A DNA stretch of 64,000 nt from the NCBI GenBank assembly GCA_029953675.1, contig JAMWBK010000013.1, positions 372,001 to 436,000 on the forward strand, read 5' to 3'. Below, in pieces: positions 44,977 to 56,118 of this stretch. The position numbers and the translations under genes were made by a program. The notes under the pieces are model-generated. The model was not told where the DNA came from. It did not search any database and saw only the letters and a list, made by a program, of their open reading frames with translations. Every line of letters starts with the position of its first letter. The stretch's first letter is position 1. Source of the DNA: Rhodosorus marinus (taxonomy: Eukaryota > Rhodophyta > Stylonematophyceae > Stylonematales > Stylonemataceae).

Positions 44977-45990
44977 ATGGACAGACGTGGTCCCAGGTAC
45001 GATTTTGGTGGCGTAGATACTAATGGTTCTCTGGACACAGCGGGCCCAACATTCACCGTCAGTGGTATTGATGATTACACTGGATATGACGATTACAGTG
45101 GTGTGAACCAAGTAGTCAAGGATGTAGAGAATGATAAAGATACTACGGCAGCAACCAATGGCAGCATGGAAAATGGCGGTGGGGAGCTTGTTGAGCGTCT
45201 AGAGGCGCTTGATCTGCAGGCGTCGAACCTGGAGGACCTGCAACTGGCTGGTGTGGTGACCAGAAAGGCGTGTGCAATTGTGCTTAGGGATTACAACTCC
45301 GACGAAGACGATTCAGATGAGGATGAAGAAGATGGACGTTTGATCAGCGAGAAGTATTATCACGACAACGGAAATCCAAAGTTTTACAAGACGTTCCAGA
45401 AGCTGTATTCCAGAGGCGAGCCGTGGGATCGCGTTGTTGAGGAGAAGCATTTCGACGTCGACGGAGTTTGTCGAATGGATGTACATTTCGCCCTGGGCCA
45501 GCCGTATTTGTACAGGAAGCACTACTATCCGAACCAGCGCCTCAAGTCAGAGTCCGTTTTTTGGGTTGAGGATGAGAAGTCCCTCAAATGCAGAAAGATC
45601 GGATGGTGGAGGACCTACTACGATACTGGAAACGTAAAGTCCGAGATTCAGTACAATGACAAGGGGGTTAGAATCGGATTTGCAAAGCGCTATGGCCACG
45701 ATGGTACCATCGAATGGGTGAGGGACTACACTAAGGACTACGAGGATAAGCTATGGTCGTTTAATGATCGAAAGGGCAAACTGGTCTTCAGCGAAGTGGA
45801 CGCTGCGCAGATGCTTGGCTTTGAGGGGATACCGAAGACTATGTCTGAGGTTAACTCAAGATACCGTCAGCTCTGTGCTCCTTTGCATCCTGATAAGAAG
45901 CCCGAGCCGGAGTCGACGGAGCAGTTCATTCGCCTTTCACGAGCGCGGGATGTTCTGAAAGAGTATTTTGAGAAGAAGGGAGAATACTGA
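44977..45990 (+). CDS. MORN_2-repeat protein with C-terminal J domain
   Basis: An intronless gene of 337 residues. The N-terminal 120 residues are acidic and probably disordered (NSDEDDSDEDEEDG). Then come repeats of the MORN_2/YwqK type, seen as YYHDNGNPKF (about 127), YYPNQRLKSES (about 183), YYDTGNVKSEI (about 214) and RYGHDGTIEW (about 238), each a beta-hairpin unit. Residues 275-332 form a compact J domain: AAQMLGFEGI, RYRQLCAPLHPDKKPE with the essential HPD at 304-306, and FIRLSRARDVLKEYF. A J domain recruits and stimulates Hsp70, so the protein is probably an Hsp70 co-chaperone whose repeat part binds a client; that role is inference. I know of no common family with this order. The ATG at 44977 is the first in frame. 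Confidence 0.75.
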   Translation: MDRRGPRYDFGGVDTNGSLDTAGPTFTVSGIDDYTGYDDYSGVNQVVKDVENDKDTTAATNGSMENGGGELVERLEALDLQASNLEDLQLAGVVTRKACAIVLRDYNSDEDDSDEDEEDGRLISEKYYHDNGNPKFYKTFQKLYSRGEPWDRVVEEKHFDVDGVCRMDVHFALGQPYLYRKHYYPNQRLKSESVFWVEDEKSLKCRKIGWWRTYYDTGNVKSEIQYNDKGVRIGFAKRYGHDGTIEWVRDYTKDYEDKLWSFNDRKGKLVFSEVDAAQMLGFEGIPKTMSEVNSRYRQLCAPLHPDKKPEPESTEQFIRLSRARDVLKEYFEKKGEY

Positions 45991-46416
45991 TTCAGTCATC
46001 CATTCACGTATCCGGTTTTGGTTATGCTCCTTCGACGATTGACAATAAGAAGAATTTGGGTATCCTCGTAGCAACTCGTTGCGCAAGGCGAGGGCAGCGG
46101 AAGAAACTTGGCGAGCTGATCAAAGGCCTGGTACATACGTCCGCAACTTCTAGAGGTGTATTATCGTCTTTGCAAAAGCTCTCGCTTGAACCCTTGACTA
46201 CGTTTGCTGAGTATTTATGATTAATACGATACGTGACGCTGAGATCGCTTCCTAGCAGTTTTTCGGTGAGGAGAGCAAGTGAGACGATCTCGCGGGATAT
46301 GATCAGAAAAGGTAATTTTTTTTTCTTTTTTCGAGCAGCCGGAGTTGACTACTCAGGCTTCCCCTTTGCTCGGATCTTGAGCGGGTTCCACATGTTCTCT
46401 CGCCTCCTACCCTTTC
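45991..46416. other. Convergent intergenic gap, MORN-J / DUF3228
   Basis: Holds both 3' UTRs. No gene or repeat seen. Confidence 0.4.
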
Positions 46417-47329
46417 CTAAGCGGTGATCGCGTGCTCCTTCCAGTACTCGACAGACTTCATATAATCCTCACGTGAAATAGGAACTCCGCTGCCACCCTG
46501 CGATATTAGCTCGTTTCTCATGACAGTTATAGGTGACATTGGCAGCTCGAAGGGCACCTCCTGGGCTTTGATACTTATAAGACCCCAGGGCGCATCCTGA
46601 GGAAGAAGGCGGTTCGCTTAACGGCTCAATCCATAGCTTGCAGTAGAGTTGAGGCTCTGGGCTCCGCATGATATTCATGCTGGCCGAAACGAACGCACCG
46701 ACTTTGGCTTGTCCTTTCCCATAGCCACACTTTCCTTGTTTATCTGCTCTCGTGAGTACAGGATAAGGTCAAAATAGCTTGCCGGAGGTGGGGAGACGGA
46801 ACCCTTGGGGAAGTATCGGACCAGTACAGGCAATTCCTTCTCAGACCTGCTCTCATATCTCGTCCTCAGCAAGTGCTCGTTGTCCTTTGTGATCGCAACA
46901 GCCCCTGCATACCAACCACTGAAAGAGTCAGACTTGGGGCAGGGGCAATCGAACATACGCGCTCGACTTACCGCATGTAATCGAATCGCCTACAAAGTTG
47001 GGCATGAATAAATGTTTGCAAAATGGCGCATATCCATCCACCAGCACTGGTCGGTCCTGAAATTCCTGAAGATGAGGTCACGTTCGAGAGAAGCAGTGAG
47101 GGCTAGACATAATGGAAGCCCTGCTCGTTGAGGATGGCTATTAGAGTTTGACATCGATTGTCAGCTGATCCCACTTGGAAGAACCTACTTGCTGTACTTT
47201 CACCCGTTCGGTGTAATAGTCGTTGACCTTCTCCTCGAAGTCCTTTTTGTCGTAGCTGATCCTTGTTCCCGCATATGTCGGGTCGTCAAACTGGCGAAAT
47301 GCAAATTCATCAAGTTCGATCTCCACCAT
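46417..47329 (-). CDS. DUF3228 family protein
   Basis: Four exons: 47329-47189, 47056-46972, 46904-46699 and 46596-46417, joining in frame to 203 residues. I recognise the conserved DUF3228 pattern: DEFAFRQFDDPTYAGTRI at the start, VDGYAPFCKHLFMPNF, DNEHLLRTRYESRSEKELPV (with LVRYFPKGSV after), YFDLILYSREQINKE, then APWGLISIKAQEVPFELPMS and GGSGVPISREDYMKSVEYW near the C-terminus. The family occurs in bacteria, algae and plants and has no established biochemical function; I do not assign one. The total length agrees with the family. The frame crosses all three junctions cleanly, so the model is good. Confidence 0.82.
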
Positions 47330-48061
47330 GCTTCGTATCTTACGATATGTAGCGAGACGGCGCACTCCCCCTCGCATTTCCGAACGCTTTCCAATCCTGC
47401 TCAGATGCATGCCATGGGCTCCATTACCTCTCAAGGATTCCTGCTCATGAACTATCTCTCCGACCAGGCAGCAACGAGAGCCGGATGAGAAGGGGGTTTG
47501 AGAACTTAGGACCAGTCTAGCCTCGATCGGATAGGGATAAGCGCAGAGCGAATTAGCACTATATCTACTAGGATGGATGGGTATCCACCCTACGGTGTCG
47601 GTGCTCGTTCCCGATTCATCGCCTTCGTTGAATTCACTATTTTAAATAGAATTTTTGACGTATTTGTGATTCTACAAATGATATTTCGTTAGAACTTTCC
47701 CGAAACGTGATAATTGGATGACTGCATCCAGTTTTTCTAGTATTTTTCTCAGTGCCCCCTTGATTGGTGATTGACTTCAGCACTACAGTGGGACTGTTGG
47801 GATTGTGGGACGTGACCGAAGCAAACTGGTGAAGCTCGCCAGCACCCTAGCTAGAAAGATGCTTCTGAGAAGCTTTTCTGCCCGAGCTATCGTACCCTAT
47901 TCAATCTCAAACTGGCTGTTTTAGTCAGATTCGGTTGGTGTCTCTGAAGGTCGGCAGTACAACGTTTTTTGAGGCCTTCTTAAGAGCGTGTGGGAAGGGC
48001 AAGTGTCTGGGGGACGAGTTGGTCTGTTCCTCATTCGTTTGTATCTTTGTAGTCCGGGGAA
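47330..48061. promoter_or_regulatory. Divergent promoter region DUF3228 / arsenite methyltransferase
   Basis: This 732-base spacer separates two start codons. An AT-rich block lies at 47630-47700, and G+T-rich sequence runs from about 47770 to the ArsM start. No specific site is recognised. Confidence 0.4.
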
Positions 48062-49610
48062 ATGGAAGCGGTCAATGGTGAAGAGCATGATATGGAGCGC
48101 CGTCTTTCCAAGCTTCTAGAGGAGAGCGTTGTATCGAGACCGCAATCAGAAGAGATCACCTCGAAATGCTGCGGGGGAAAAGGTAAAGACAAGGGCCAAG
48201 GCCAACCTGAGCGTAGCGCAGGTGAGGTAGCCGTTGCAAAGACCAAAGCTTCTTGCTGTAGTGGTGCTACGAATGGTCGCAAATCAGACGACGAGTTGAG
48301 GGAGGATATCAAGGAGTACTATGGGAAAATCATCCAAAAGAAGGAAGATTTGCAGACGAGTGCGTGCTGCACCGAAGAGAAGTTTCCCTCGTACGTGAAG
48401 CCGTTGGCTGGAATGGTGGCGGATGAGGTGAGGGCGAGTCTAACGTAAGGAGTTGGTTGGCCTGTCCTGTTTGACGCTTTCTCCGCTGACACTGTGCCTC
48501 ATGTTTTGTTTCAGGTGGCCAGCAAATTTTTCGGATGCGATTTCTGCGTACCCGATGTTCTGGAGAACACCAGTGTGCTGGATCTGGGATCGGGCTCGGG
48601 CTTCGATTGCTTTATCATCTCCCAGCTCGTTGGGGAAACAGGTCAGGTGGTGGGAGTTGACATGACGGACAGTCAGGTGGAGCTTGCGAACAAATATACT
48701 CAATGGCATGCGGACAGGTTTGGTTTCGAGAAATCCAACGTTACCTTCCACAAAGGCTACATAGAGAAGCTGGATGAAATCGGTCTAGATGACGCTTCCT
48801 TTGATGTAGTTGTGTCCAACTGCGTTCTTAACCTTAGCCCGGATAAGGAGGTAAGTTTTTTGATCAAACCGATGACAGACTGGAGCAGTCTCCGCGGTGT
48901 GGCTCATTGTCTGATGGTTGCGCTGGATATCAGGCTGTGCTGAAGGAGGCGTACAGGGTTCTCCGGACAGGTGGAGAGATGTACTTTTCCGACGTGTACG
49001 CACTCAGGCGAGTCCCTGAAAAGCTCAAAGATGATCCAGTCCTTAGAGGAGAATGCATTAGCGGTGCTCTGTATTGGAACGACTTTATTACTCTTGCACG
49101 CAAGGTCGGGTTTACGGACCCTCGCGTAGTTCAGTCAGAACCGTACATTGTGAACGATTCGGTAAGAGGCCAAGCGAATTGAGACTCCCGTTCCAGTCCA
49201 CAAGAGGGGACGTCTCAAGATGGTTGCCTGCGCATGAAATCCGCAGGATCATGTACTAAATGTGTTCCCGCTCTTGTTCTTTTTTTCACCTCCACAATTA
49301 GCTCAAGGACAAGCTAGACGGTACGACATTCGTCTCAACAACGTTTCGACTTTTCAAGGTCTCAAATCTGGAGGCAACCATTGAGGACTATGGTCAAGCT
49401 GTGAAGTACAAAGGAAAGATATTTTCTGCCCCGTCGCGGCTGGTGTTTGACAGGGACAACATCTTTGAAGCTGGCGCAGTGGTCCCAGTCTCCCGCAATA
49501 CCTTCCGAACGCTGAGAGCGTCTCGGTTCCGCTCGCATTTTGACTTCTACGGATGCTGTTCGAAGAAACACCTTGGGCCTTTTGCACGTTCCCAGCCACT
49601 GACAATCTGA
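48062..49610 (+). CDS. ArsM: Arsenite S-adenosylmethionine methyltransferase
   Basis: Methylates As(III) with SAM, a detoxification route in algae (ArsM) and animals (AS3MT). Four exons, 48062-48427, 48515-48850, 48934-49161 and 49302-49610, give 412 residues. The SAM-binding motif is SVLDLGSGSGFDCF (about 142-155), with VVGVDMTDSQVELA after. The three arsenic-binding Cys are visible: within SACCTEE (Cys102/103), SNCVLNLSPDKE (Cys225) and GECISGALYW (Cys275). Two more Cys pairs occur N-terminally (SKCCGGK at 36-37, ASCCSG at 65-66). The C-terminal domain carries KYKGKI and FYGCCSKKHLG. Length and N-terminal Cys pairs resemble the algal enzymes. It is divergent from the DUF3228 gene; no regulatory site is obvious. 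Confidence 0.93.
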
Positions 49611-50465
49611 GCCCAATTCCAGTTTCCCGCGAAAACGATTTCCAATTTCCCGCGAAAACGATTTCCAATTTCCCGCGAAAACGATCCCTCTCTTTCCCCT
49701 TCAATTTCAAAGAAACAGTAGTATAGATATACAATAATAAATAAAACTATCAATCTCTCGTGCTTCGATATAGTCAACCGTAGAACGTTAAATTTCATTC
49801 TATCAATCAATTTTTAATGACTGAATAGATACAGTCTTGCATCTCCAAGAGTGTTTGTACTGAACTTCATTTCTCTCCATATTTCTGGGAATGAGGTCTC
49901 TCTGATTGTGTTCTGTGTGGAGTGGGATTATGATAGAGTGTCGGTTGAGCAGGTAGCGGTGTAGGGGGATGAAAGCCGTCGGTTAGGTTGCCCATATGCT
50001 GTAGTTAAAGTTTGGATGTCCGGTTTTTTGTTTTTGGACGACGAGGGTTGTTGGTTGGGGAGCGGATTCCTCCTTTGCACCGGTTCGGGGGCGCTTGGGT
50101 TTTTTGGTTGTCGAGCGGTCGGAGCAGGACTTCGTGTGGGATCGTTTTGTGCGGCCCCTGCTGTTTACTAAGTCGAATCGCAGAAGGAAAAGACTGGTAG
50201 CTACTGTAGCTCGTCAATGACGGTGCTTGGTTCTCGAGGGTTGGAGTTCCGCTGAGCACGTAGAGGTTTTTCGCGTGGTGTTTGAGATGAAACAAATTAA
50301 CGCGGATTTTTTTAATTAATAATTGGATTTTCTAACTTGCATCCGGGAAAAAAAGGCTTTTTGGTTTGGTGGTTTGCTGAGAGAGTGGTTGAAGGTGTGG
50401 TCTCATTGAGGTGAAAAAGTGGGGTGGGAGGGTATCTAGAGCTTGTATTTTGTTGCTGCAAAGCA
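49611..50465. promoter_or_regulatory. Intergenic region upstream of SMC6
   Basis: Contains the triple 23-base repeat (listed separately), an AT-rich block (49690-49860) and a G+T-rich block (49880-50465) that probably includes the SMC6 promoter and leader. No gene; the ORFs in the block are low complexity. Confidence 0.45.
49623..49681 (+). repeat. Three 23-bp repeats each carrying an E2F-like TTTCCCGCGAAAA
   Basis: TTTCCCGCGAAAA occurs three times at exact 23-base spacing (49623-49635, 49646-49658, 49669-49681) with nearly identical spacers. TTTCCCGC matches the E2F/DP consensus TTTSSCGC, and the opposite strand reads TTTTCGCGGG, also E2F-like. The array sits 13 bases after the arsenite methyltransferase stop and about 790 bases before the SMC6 start, so it could be an upstream element of SMC6 or lie in the ArsM 3' UTR. 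Confidence 0.7.
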
Positions 50466-53400
50466 ATGGCATGTGGAGGGAAGGTTGCTGAGGAGACCAT
50501 AATGGAGGATGTTTCGAATGAGGAAGATGAGGAGTCCACAGGTGAGGTTTCGTGTGGTTGTTGATGGCTTCTTCTGGTTTCCGGGGCTGGACATAATTAA
50601 GCTGAAGCGTACATTCTTGTCCGAATTTTTTCCCCGCGTTTTGTTTTACCGTGGATTTGGGTCTGCTAGGAGTCGAAGACGAATCTGAGGTCTTTGCGGA
50701 TCAGAATGAACATGTTGATTCCCGAAGCGCGTACGAGGCGGATGTGGGAATCTTCGAGAAAATTCGGCTGGAAAATTTTATGAGCCATCACCTTTTCGAA
50801 TTTGTCTTTGGTAGGTCTCGAAAGCCTCAAACTTGTGCTGTCCGAGAGCCTTTCACGAAGACCTTTATCCTTCCGGCTCAAACGCGTTCGGTTTTTCCGC
50901 TTTTGTCAGGTTCCAACGTGAACATCATATGCGGTCAGAATGGTTCAGGAAAGTCTGCTATTATTGCGGCTCTGCAGATTGGGCTTGGTGCCCGTACTTC
51001 GTCGGCTGATCGAGGAAAATCGGTGTCCTCGTACGTCAGGAACGGTGCAACCTTTGGTACAATAAAAATCCAAATCAGAAACCGGAAAGTGGTAGGTTTC
51101 TTTCAGCGCTGCTTGCCTTCGCTATTCCGTCCGGAACATTTTGGTTTATTTTGTTAGTCTACGGCTGAGGAAGCGGTTTGGTGTTGGGTTTGGTACAGGG
51201 AGAAGTCGATAATAGGTACAATCCGCATCTGTACGGGGATGCAATCATTGTCGAACGTAAGCTCGTAAGAACAGGCAGCGGTGGAGGGTGGACATTCCGG
51301 GACCGCAACGACCGCAAAGTGAAGCTAGGAGGAATCGCTCCGAGAGAAGAGCTCACGAGAATTTTGGACCACTTCAACTTGAGAGTATGTGCTCCTCGTA
51401 GACTTGTGTCGAGGCCCAACCACGCAGAGCACTTTGCTAAAACCACTCCCGGAACATTCTCTGGATGCCAGGTTGAAAATCCAATCGCTGTTCTTACTCA
51501 ACAGAAGAGCAAACAATTCCTGTCCTCCGGTAAGGACACGGATAGGTACAAGTTCTTCATGGAGGCTACTGGACTGCAGCAAGTGCGTTCCCACCATCGT
51601 CGGTTTCGAGTTATCGTCTTCGCCTTCGTGGGGATGGAAACGTTTTTGTGAGAGTTTGACATTGACGCGAATCTGGTCTCTGACGCTAACCCCCTTTTTT
51701 TTATATCCGGCAGGTTAAATCCGAACTCATCGCCATCGCACGGGTGAAGACTGAGATCTCACAGATTCTGGATAAGAAGAAGTCGTTTGTGGAGGATATT
51801 GAGAAAGGGTTGGCCGTGCTCAAGAAACGGTATGATGTCGCGCAGGAGATGAGTACCCTTGAGGGAAGAATCGAGGAGCTCGAGTCTCTCTGGGCCTGGA
51901 CTTTAGTTGCGGAAGAAGAGGATACTCTGGAGAAATACAAGGAACAAGTGAAGGTCTTCGAAGAGAGAATTCAGGAGCATCAAAACAATGCTGAGATCTG
52001 TGAACAAGAAGTCCAGGTCCGATTGACCGCAGGCAACTAATTTTCGCCTTCTCAATTGAGTTTTCTACCGCCTTACCTACTCGTCCTCGGACTTTTTTTT
52101 GCTCCACAGAGGTCCAGAGCCCAGGTGGACAGCCTGAACGAGGAAATAAACACCGCTACACAAAAAATACGAGCCCAAACTCAAAAAGTGAACAGTACCA
52201 GGACGGAGTTGAGGAGTCTCAAGCAGCAAATCAGCATCCAGGGAAAAGAGAAGAATGCGTGTGACTCGGCTATTAGGGATGCCGCGCGAAGAGCATCCAA
52301 ACTCGAGGATGACCTGCGCGCTGCACGCGCCAAACACGAGCAAGGGTAATTAGAAAGCCGCCGCATCGATCATCCAGTGCTGAGATTTGATGCTCAACGT
52401 GGCCTCTCTTGAAATGGATTCAAACAGAAACTCTGCCCTGGACGATATCGAGAAGGATCTGGAGGAAAAACAAGCAGAGAAGCGAAGGTCTGAGGCAAAT
52501 GTTGAAGCATTGGAGGCTGAACTGGGTAAACTCGTGGAACAACTGCACAGAGTTCGGGATGACATGCAAGGAGTGGATCGAGAAAGCCAAAAATGCAAAA
52601 TCCATGAAGAGTAGGGTCATCGCCTCCAGATAGCGGAAAGCTGTGCCACTTTAGTCCCATATTTCTAACCTGGTTCCTTGGTTTTATCCCGGTCCCTGCA
52701 TTCTGCTCATAGTCGCGCCAGATCCGAGGCGCAGCAGTACCAGAAATCCCAGGGCAACAGCCTTTCCAAGTGGGGCCGACACATACCGGAGCTTCAAAAC
52801 AGAATTGACAAGGTACGACGTCGATGGTTTGGCTTGTTCACCTCGCCCAGAAACGCGAAACCGAAGAGTCCGCCACGGATCAGCAGTGGTGTGAAGAAAG
52901 CCTCGCCTTGAAGTACTGACATCGATTTGTGCGACTTTCTTAGGCCTTTGCCGAGGGGAAGTTCAAGAAGAAGCCCATAGGACCTGTAGGAGCGTACGTC
53001 AACGTGAAAGAAGAAGAGTGGGCACGAGCAATACAGCACTGCCTCGGCTCTACATTGTCAGCGTACTTGGTTGACAACAGCCACGATCAAGGGGTAACCG
53101 TTGGCAAAGAGCAACTACGATACCGATGGCGTACGTGACCCCAGACTCTAATTTTACATGTATGTTGATCTTCGTTGATCCCCAGGTTCTGCGCAAGCTT
53201 GTGCCCCAGAGAAGCTACCAAGCGATCATCCAGACTCAATTCGATTCTCGTTACCATATTCCAAGGAGTGCCACGGCTCCGCACGGGTAATCTACGTTCA
53301 GTGTGCAGCTTCTCTTCTCATTACGAAGGCTATCGATTAACCAGAACTCTCATTGTCGTACACCTCGTAGGCTCTACGCGGTCATGGATGCCATCACCGT

Positions 53401-55798
53401 TTCTGAGGATCCCGTTTTCAACGTCTTGGTCGACCAAGGAGAAATCGAGAAGCAAATTCTGGTTAAGTCTCCTTCTGAAGCTACCATGTACACAGAGCGC
53501 GAGCATCCGAACATCCGGAAATGTTGGCTACCGGATGGCTCACAGATGTATACCAGGAATTCAGCAGCCGTAAGTACTGGGGCCAACTTAGTTGCATGAG
53601 TGCTCATCCCACATCCTGCACTGTTGTTGGAGAGGCCGGACGGTTTTGCAGGAATATCATTTGGTCAACAGTTTTTCACAAGCGCCCACTCATGTCACTT
53701 GCACAGGTCTATCGGAGCGGTGAGAGGCACCTGCCCGTGTTGCTTGCACAGGACATGACGGATCAGATTAATGCCTTACTATCTCGAGCAGAAGATCTTG
53801 CCCGGGAAGGGAACGAGGTACAAAAACACGGTTCAAGTTAGTGCTCGTTGGAACTGCTCGTAGTTGGGCTGAAACCATCAAAACCTTCTCTACGAAAATC
53901 AGCTTCGTGCGAGGAAGTCGTCTATTCAACGAGAAAGAGATGAACTCTCGCAGAAAGAGTTGACCCTGACTCGAGGGAGTCGGGACACTCGCAAACGCAT
54001 ATCGCAACTGGACTTTGACATTAGCCGGCTTCAGAGTGCTATCGAGGAGCGGGCGTCAGAGTAAGAATGCGAAGAATATATGGACCCCACTCGAGCGCTG
54101 CCATAGTGCTGTGTTGTGTGTTGTCCGGTACGGGCTCTCGGTTTTCTCAGTCTTCGACTTCGCCCTGTCCAGGTTCGACTCTAGTTCGTGGGATGCGCAG
54201 ATCGCGCAGACTCGAGAGGACACAGAAGAGCAGAAACGGAAGAAGGAAGACATGGCCAAGAAAATTGACGACTTGAAGGAGGCGATGTCTGAGGTAGAGT
54301 CTTGGCATTCAATCTTTGTTTTCGCCGCAAAACAAAAAAAAAATTCTCGTGGAGAGTATTGAAACGCATGTCTTGACAATGCTCTTCGCTTCCCACCATC
54401 GTGTATTCCAGACAAACCACACCCTGGATAATGATAAGGACCTTCTTGAAAACCTCGGCGGCGAGCTGGAGGATCTAAAGAAGAACTTGGATGAATCCTC
54501 GGACGCGTACCGAAAAGCTGTGGCTTCTTCGTCCCAGGGCAAGGCAAGGATGGAGAAACTAAAGACAATGAAGGAGGATGCAATGCAGGCGCTGCAGAAC
54601 TTCGAGGAAAAGCTGCAAAAGGTAAATGATGTGAACGTTCAGCAGAGTACAAAGCCGGCTTTCCCTCTGAACTGTTTCGGATGCGATTTCAGGAAATTGA
54701 CAGCGCGATGCAGCTTGCTCCGGAGCGCATTTACCGCGGACAGAAAAACTCTTCCCAGTTAGAGTCAGATATTAAGAAGCTCAAAGCAAAGTAGGAATAT
54801 TTCCTTGAGACCTGTCTGTTTGTGCTTCAGCTCGATGCCTAATACGAATTCTGCTGATATGACAGATTGCGAGGTGAACAAGAGAGGCACGCTGGCCGAT
54901 CTCTGCTGGAGATCGAGAAGGAATACATAGAGGCCAAGCAGAGGAAGGCAAAGAACGATCACGACCTTAGGAAAATGGACGAGCATCTCCGCCGTGTGCA
55001 TACTGGGTACTCGGCGCGGAAGAAAAAGTATCTTCGAATGAGACATCAGACGAAGGTCGAGACGAACGTGCACTTCAAGTACTTCATGGCAAAGCGGAGA
55101 CATATGGGAGAGCTAATTTTCGATGACAAAGGTGGAGAAAACGGTGGTAAGAACTTGGCAGCCTGTGAGCAATCTACTCAAATCTGTGCTTGCCTTACCT
55201 TTCAATCTTCCTGTGTTCACATTTGCAGAGGGAACCCTGCGTCTGAACGTCGCAATGTCCAACCACAAGAAGAAGGACGGCGGCAGGTACCGGACAGGCG
55301 AAATGACAGGCCTATCTGGAGGAGAGAGGAACTACACAACGTTTTGCTTTATGCTTGCACTAGGTGAATCAATCAATGTCCCGGTTCGAATAATGGTAGG
55401 AACCAGAAACAGACCACAGACCCTTTCCGAGCACATGACTTGCGCCAGACTGAGGTTCTAACGAGGACTATGTGCTGTTCTCTTGTAGGACGAGTTTGAT
55501 GTGTTTATGGATGCCCAGAACAGAAGAAGCTGTTACGAAACCTTGATAGATGTGTCCAAGGATATGCCAGGACGACAGTTCGTTTTCGTCTCCCCTCTCG
55601 AGCTCCCAAACGTGCAGGCTAGCCTGCGAGTGAAAATTCAGAAACTGGCACCGCCTGGTACGTAGCGACGGAGGTTTGCATTTTCAATTGCTTTGATTAC
55701 AAATTGACCGGTTCTTGCCGGATTCTTTTCGCGTTTGTACAGAACGCCCAGGCGTGAGACAGCAGTACCTGGAGGAATTCGTGAATGTCAGCACGTGA
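50466..55798 (+). CDS. SMC6: Structural maintenance of chromosomes protein 6 (SMC5/6 complex)
   Basis: The SMC6 ATPase of the SMC5/6 complex, which acts in homologous recombination and stalled-fork repair. About 21 short exons; the first ten are 50466-50541, 50670-50810, 50910-51091, 51199-51384, 51472-51582, 51714-52016, 52110-52345, 52428-52610, 52713-52812 and 52944-53093, then eleven more to the stop at 55796-55798, for roughly 1,130 residues. After an acidic N-terminus comes IRLENFMSHHLFEF and Walker A CGQNGSGKSA (about 80-89), then NPIAVLTQQKSKQFL, characteristic of SMC6. Long coiled coils flank a hinge with FKKKPIGPVGAYVNVKEEEW. The C-terminal head has the signature LSGGERNYTTFCFMLALGE and Walker B DEFDVFMDAQNRRS. 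It is convergent with the solenoid gene, 320 bases apart. Domain calls are firm; individual splice sites in the coiled coils are less so. Confidence 0.92.
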
Positions 55799-56118
55799 AG
55801 CTCTGCAAAAGAAGAAACCAGCCAATCCTTCCTGTGCTATGCCAGACAAGAGGGGCGTTCGATTTTTCCGACGTTGATGGCTTCAGACGAATTTGTTTTA
55901 ATCCAATCGTTCTTCCGATGAAATTATATATTTTTCTTAAAGTTTATCACCTTGTATCTTATCCACAGCCCAGAAAAAACTCAACACGCTGACACTCTCA
56001 ACAGTGCTGGTTTCCACGCTGATTTGCGCAAGCGGGAGACGGGAACGTCGACGATTCCTAGGGGGAGCAGCAAGATCAAGGTTATATTTTGATCATCACA
56101 GCCCCGGCCACTCACGAT
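55799..56118. other. Convergent intergenic gap, SMC6 / solenoid gene
   Basis: Short 3' region shared by two convergent genes; nothing else seen. Confidence 0.4.

Noticed and set aside
49354-49810. Minus-strand ORFs rich in FRGKLEIVFAGNW
   Set aside because: They are translations of the 23-base E2F-like repeat and the antisense of the arsenite methyltransferase exon.
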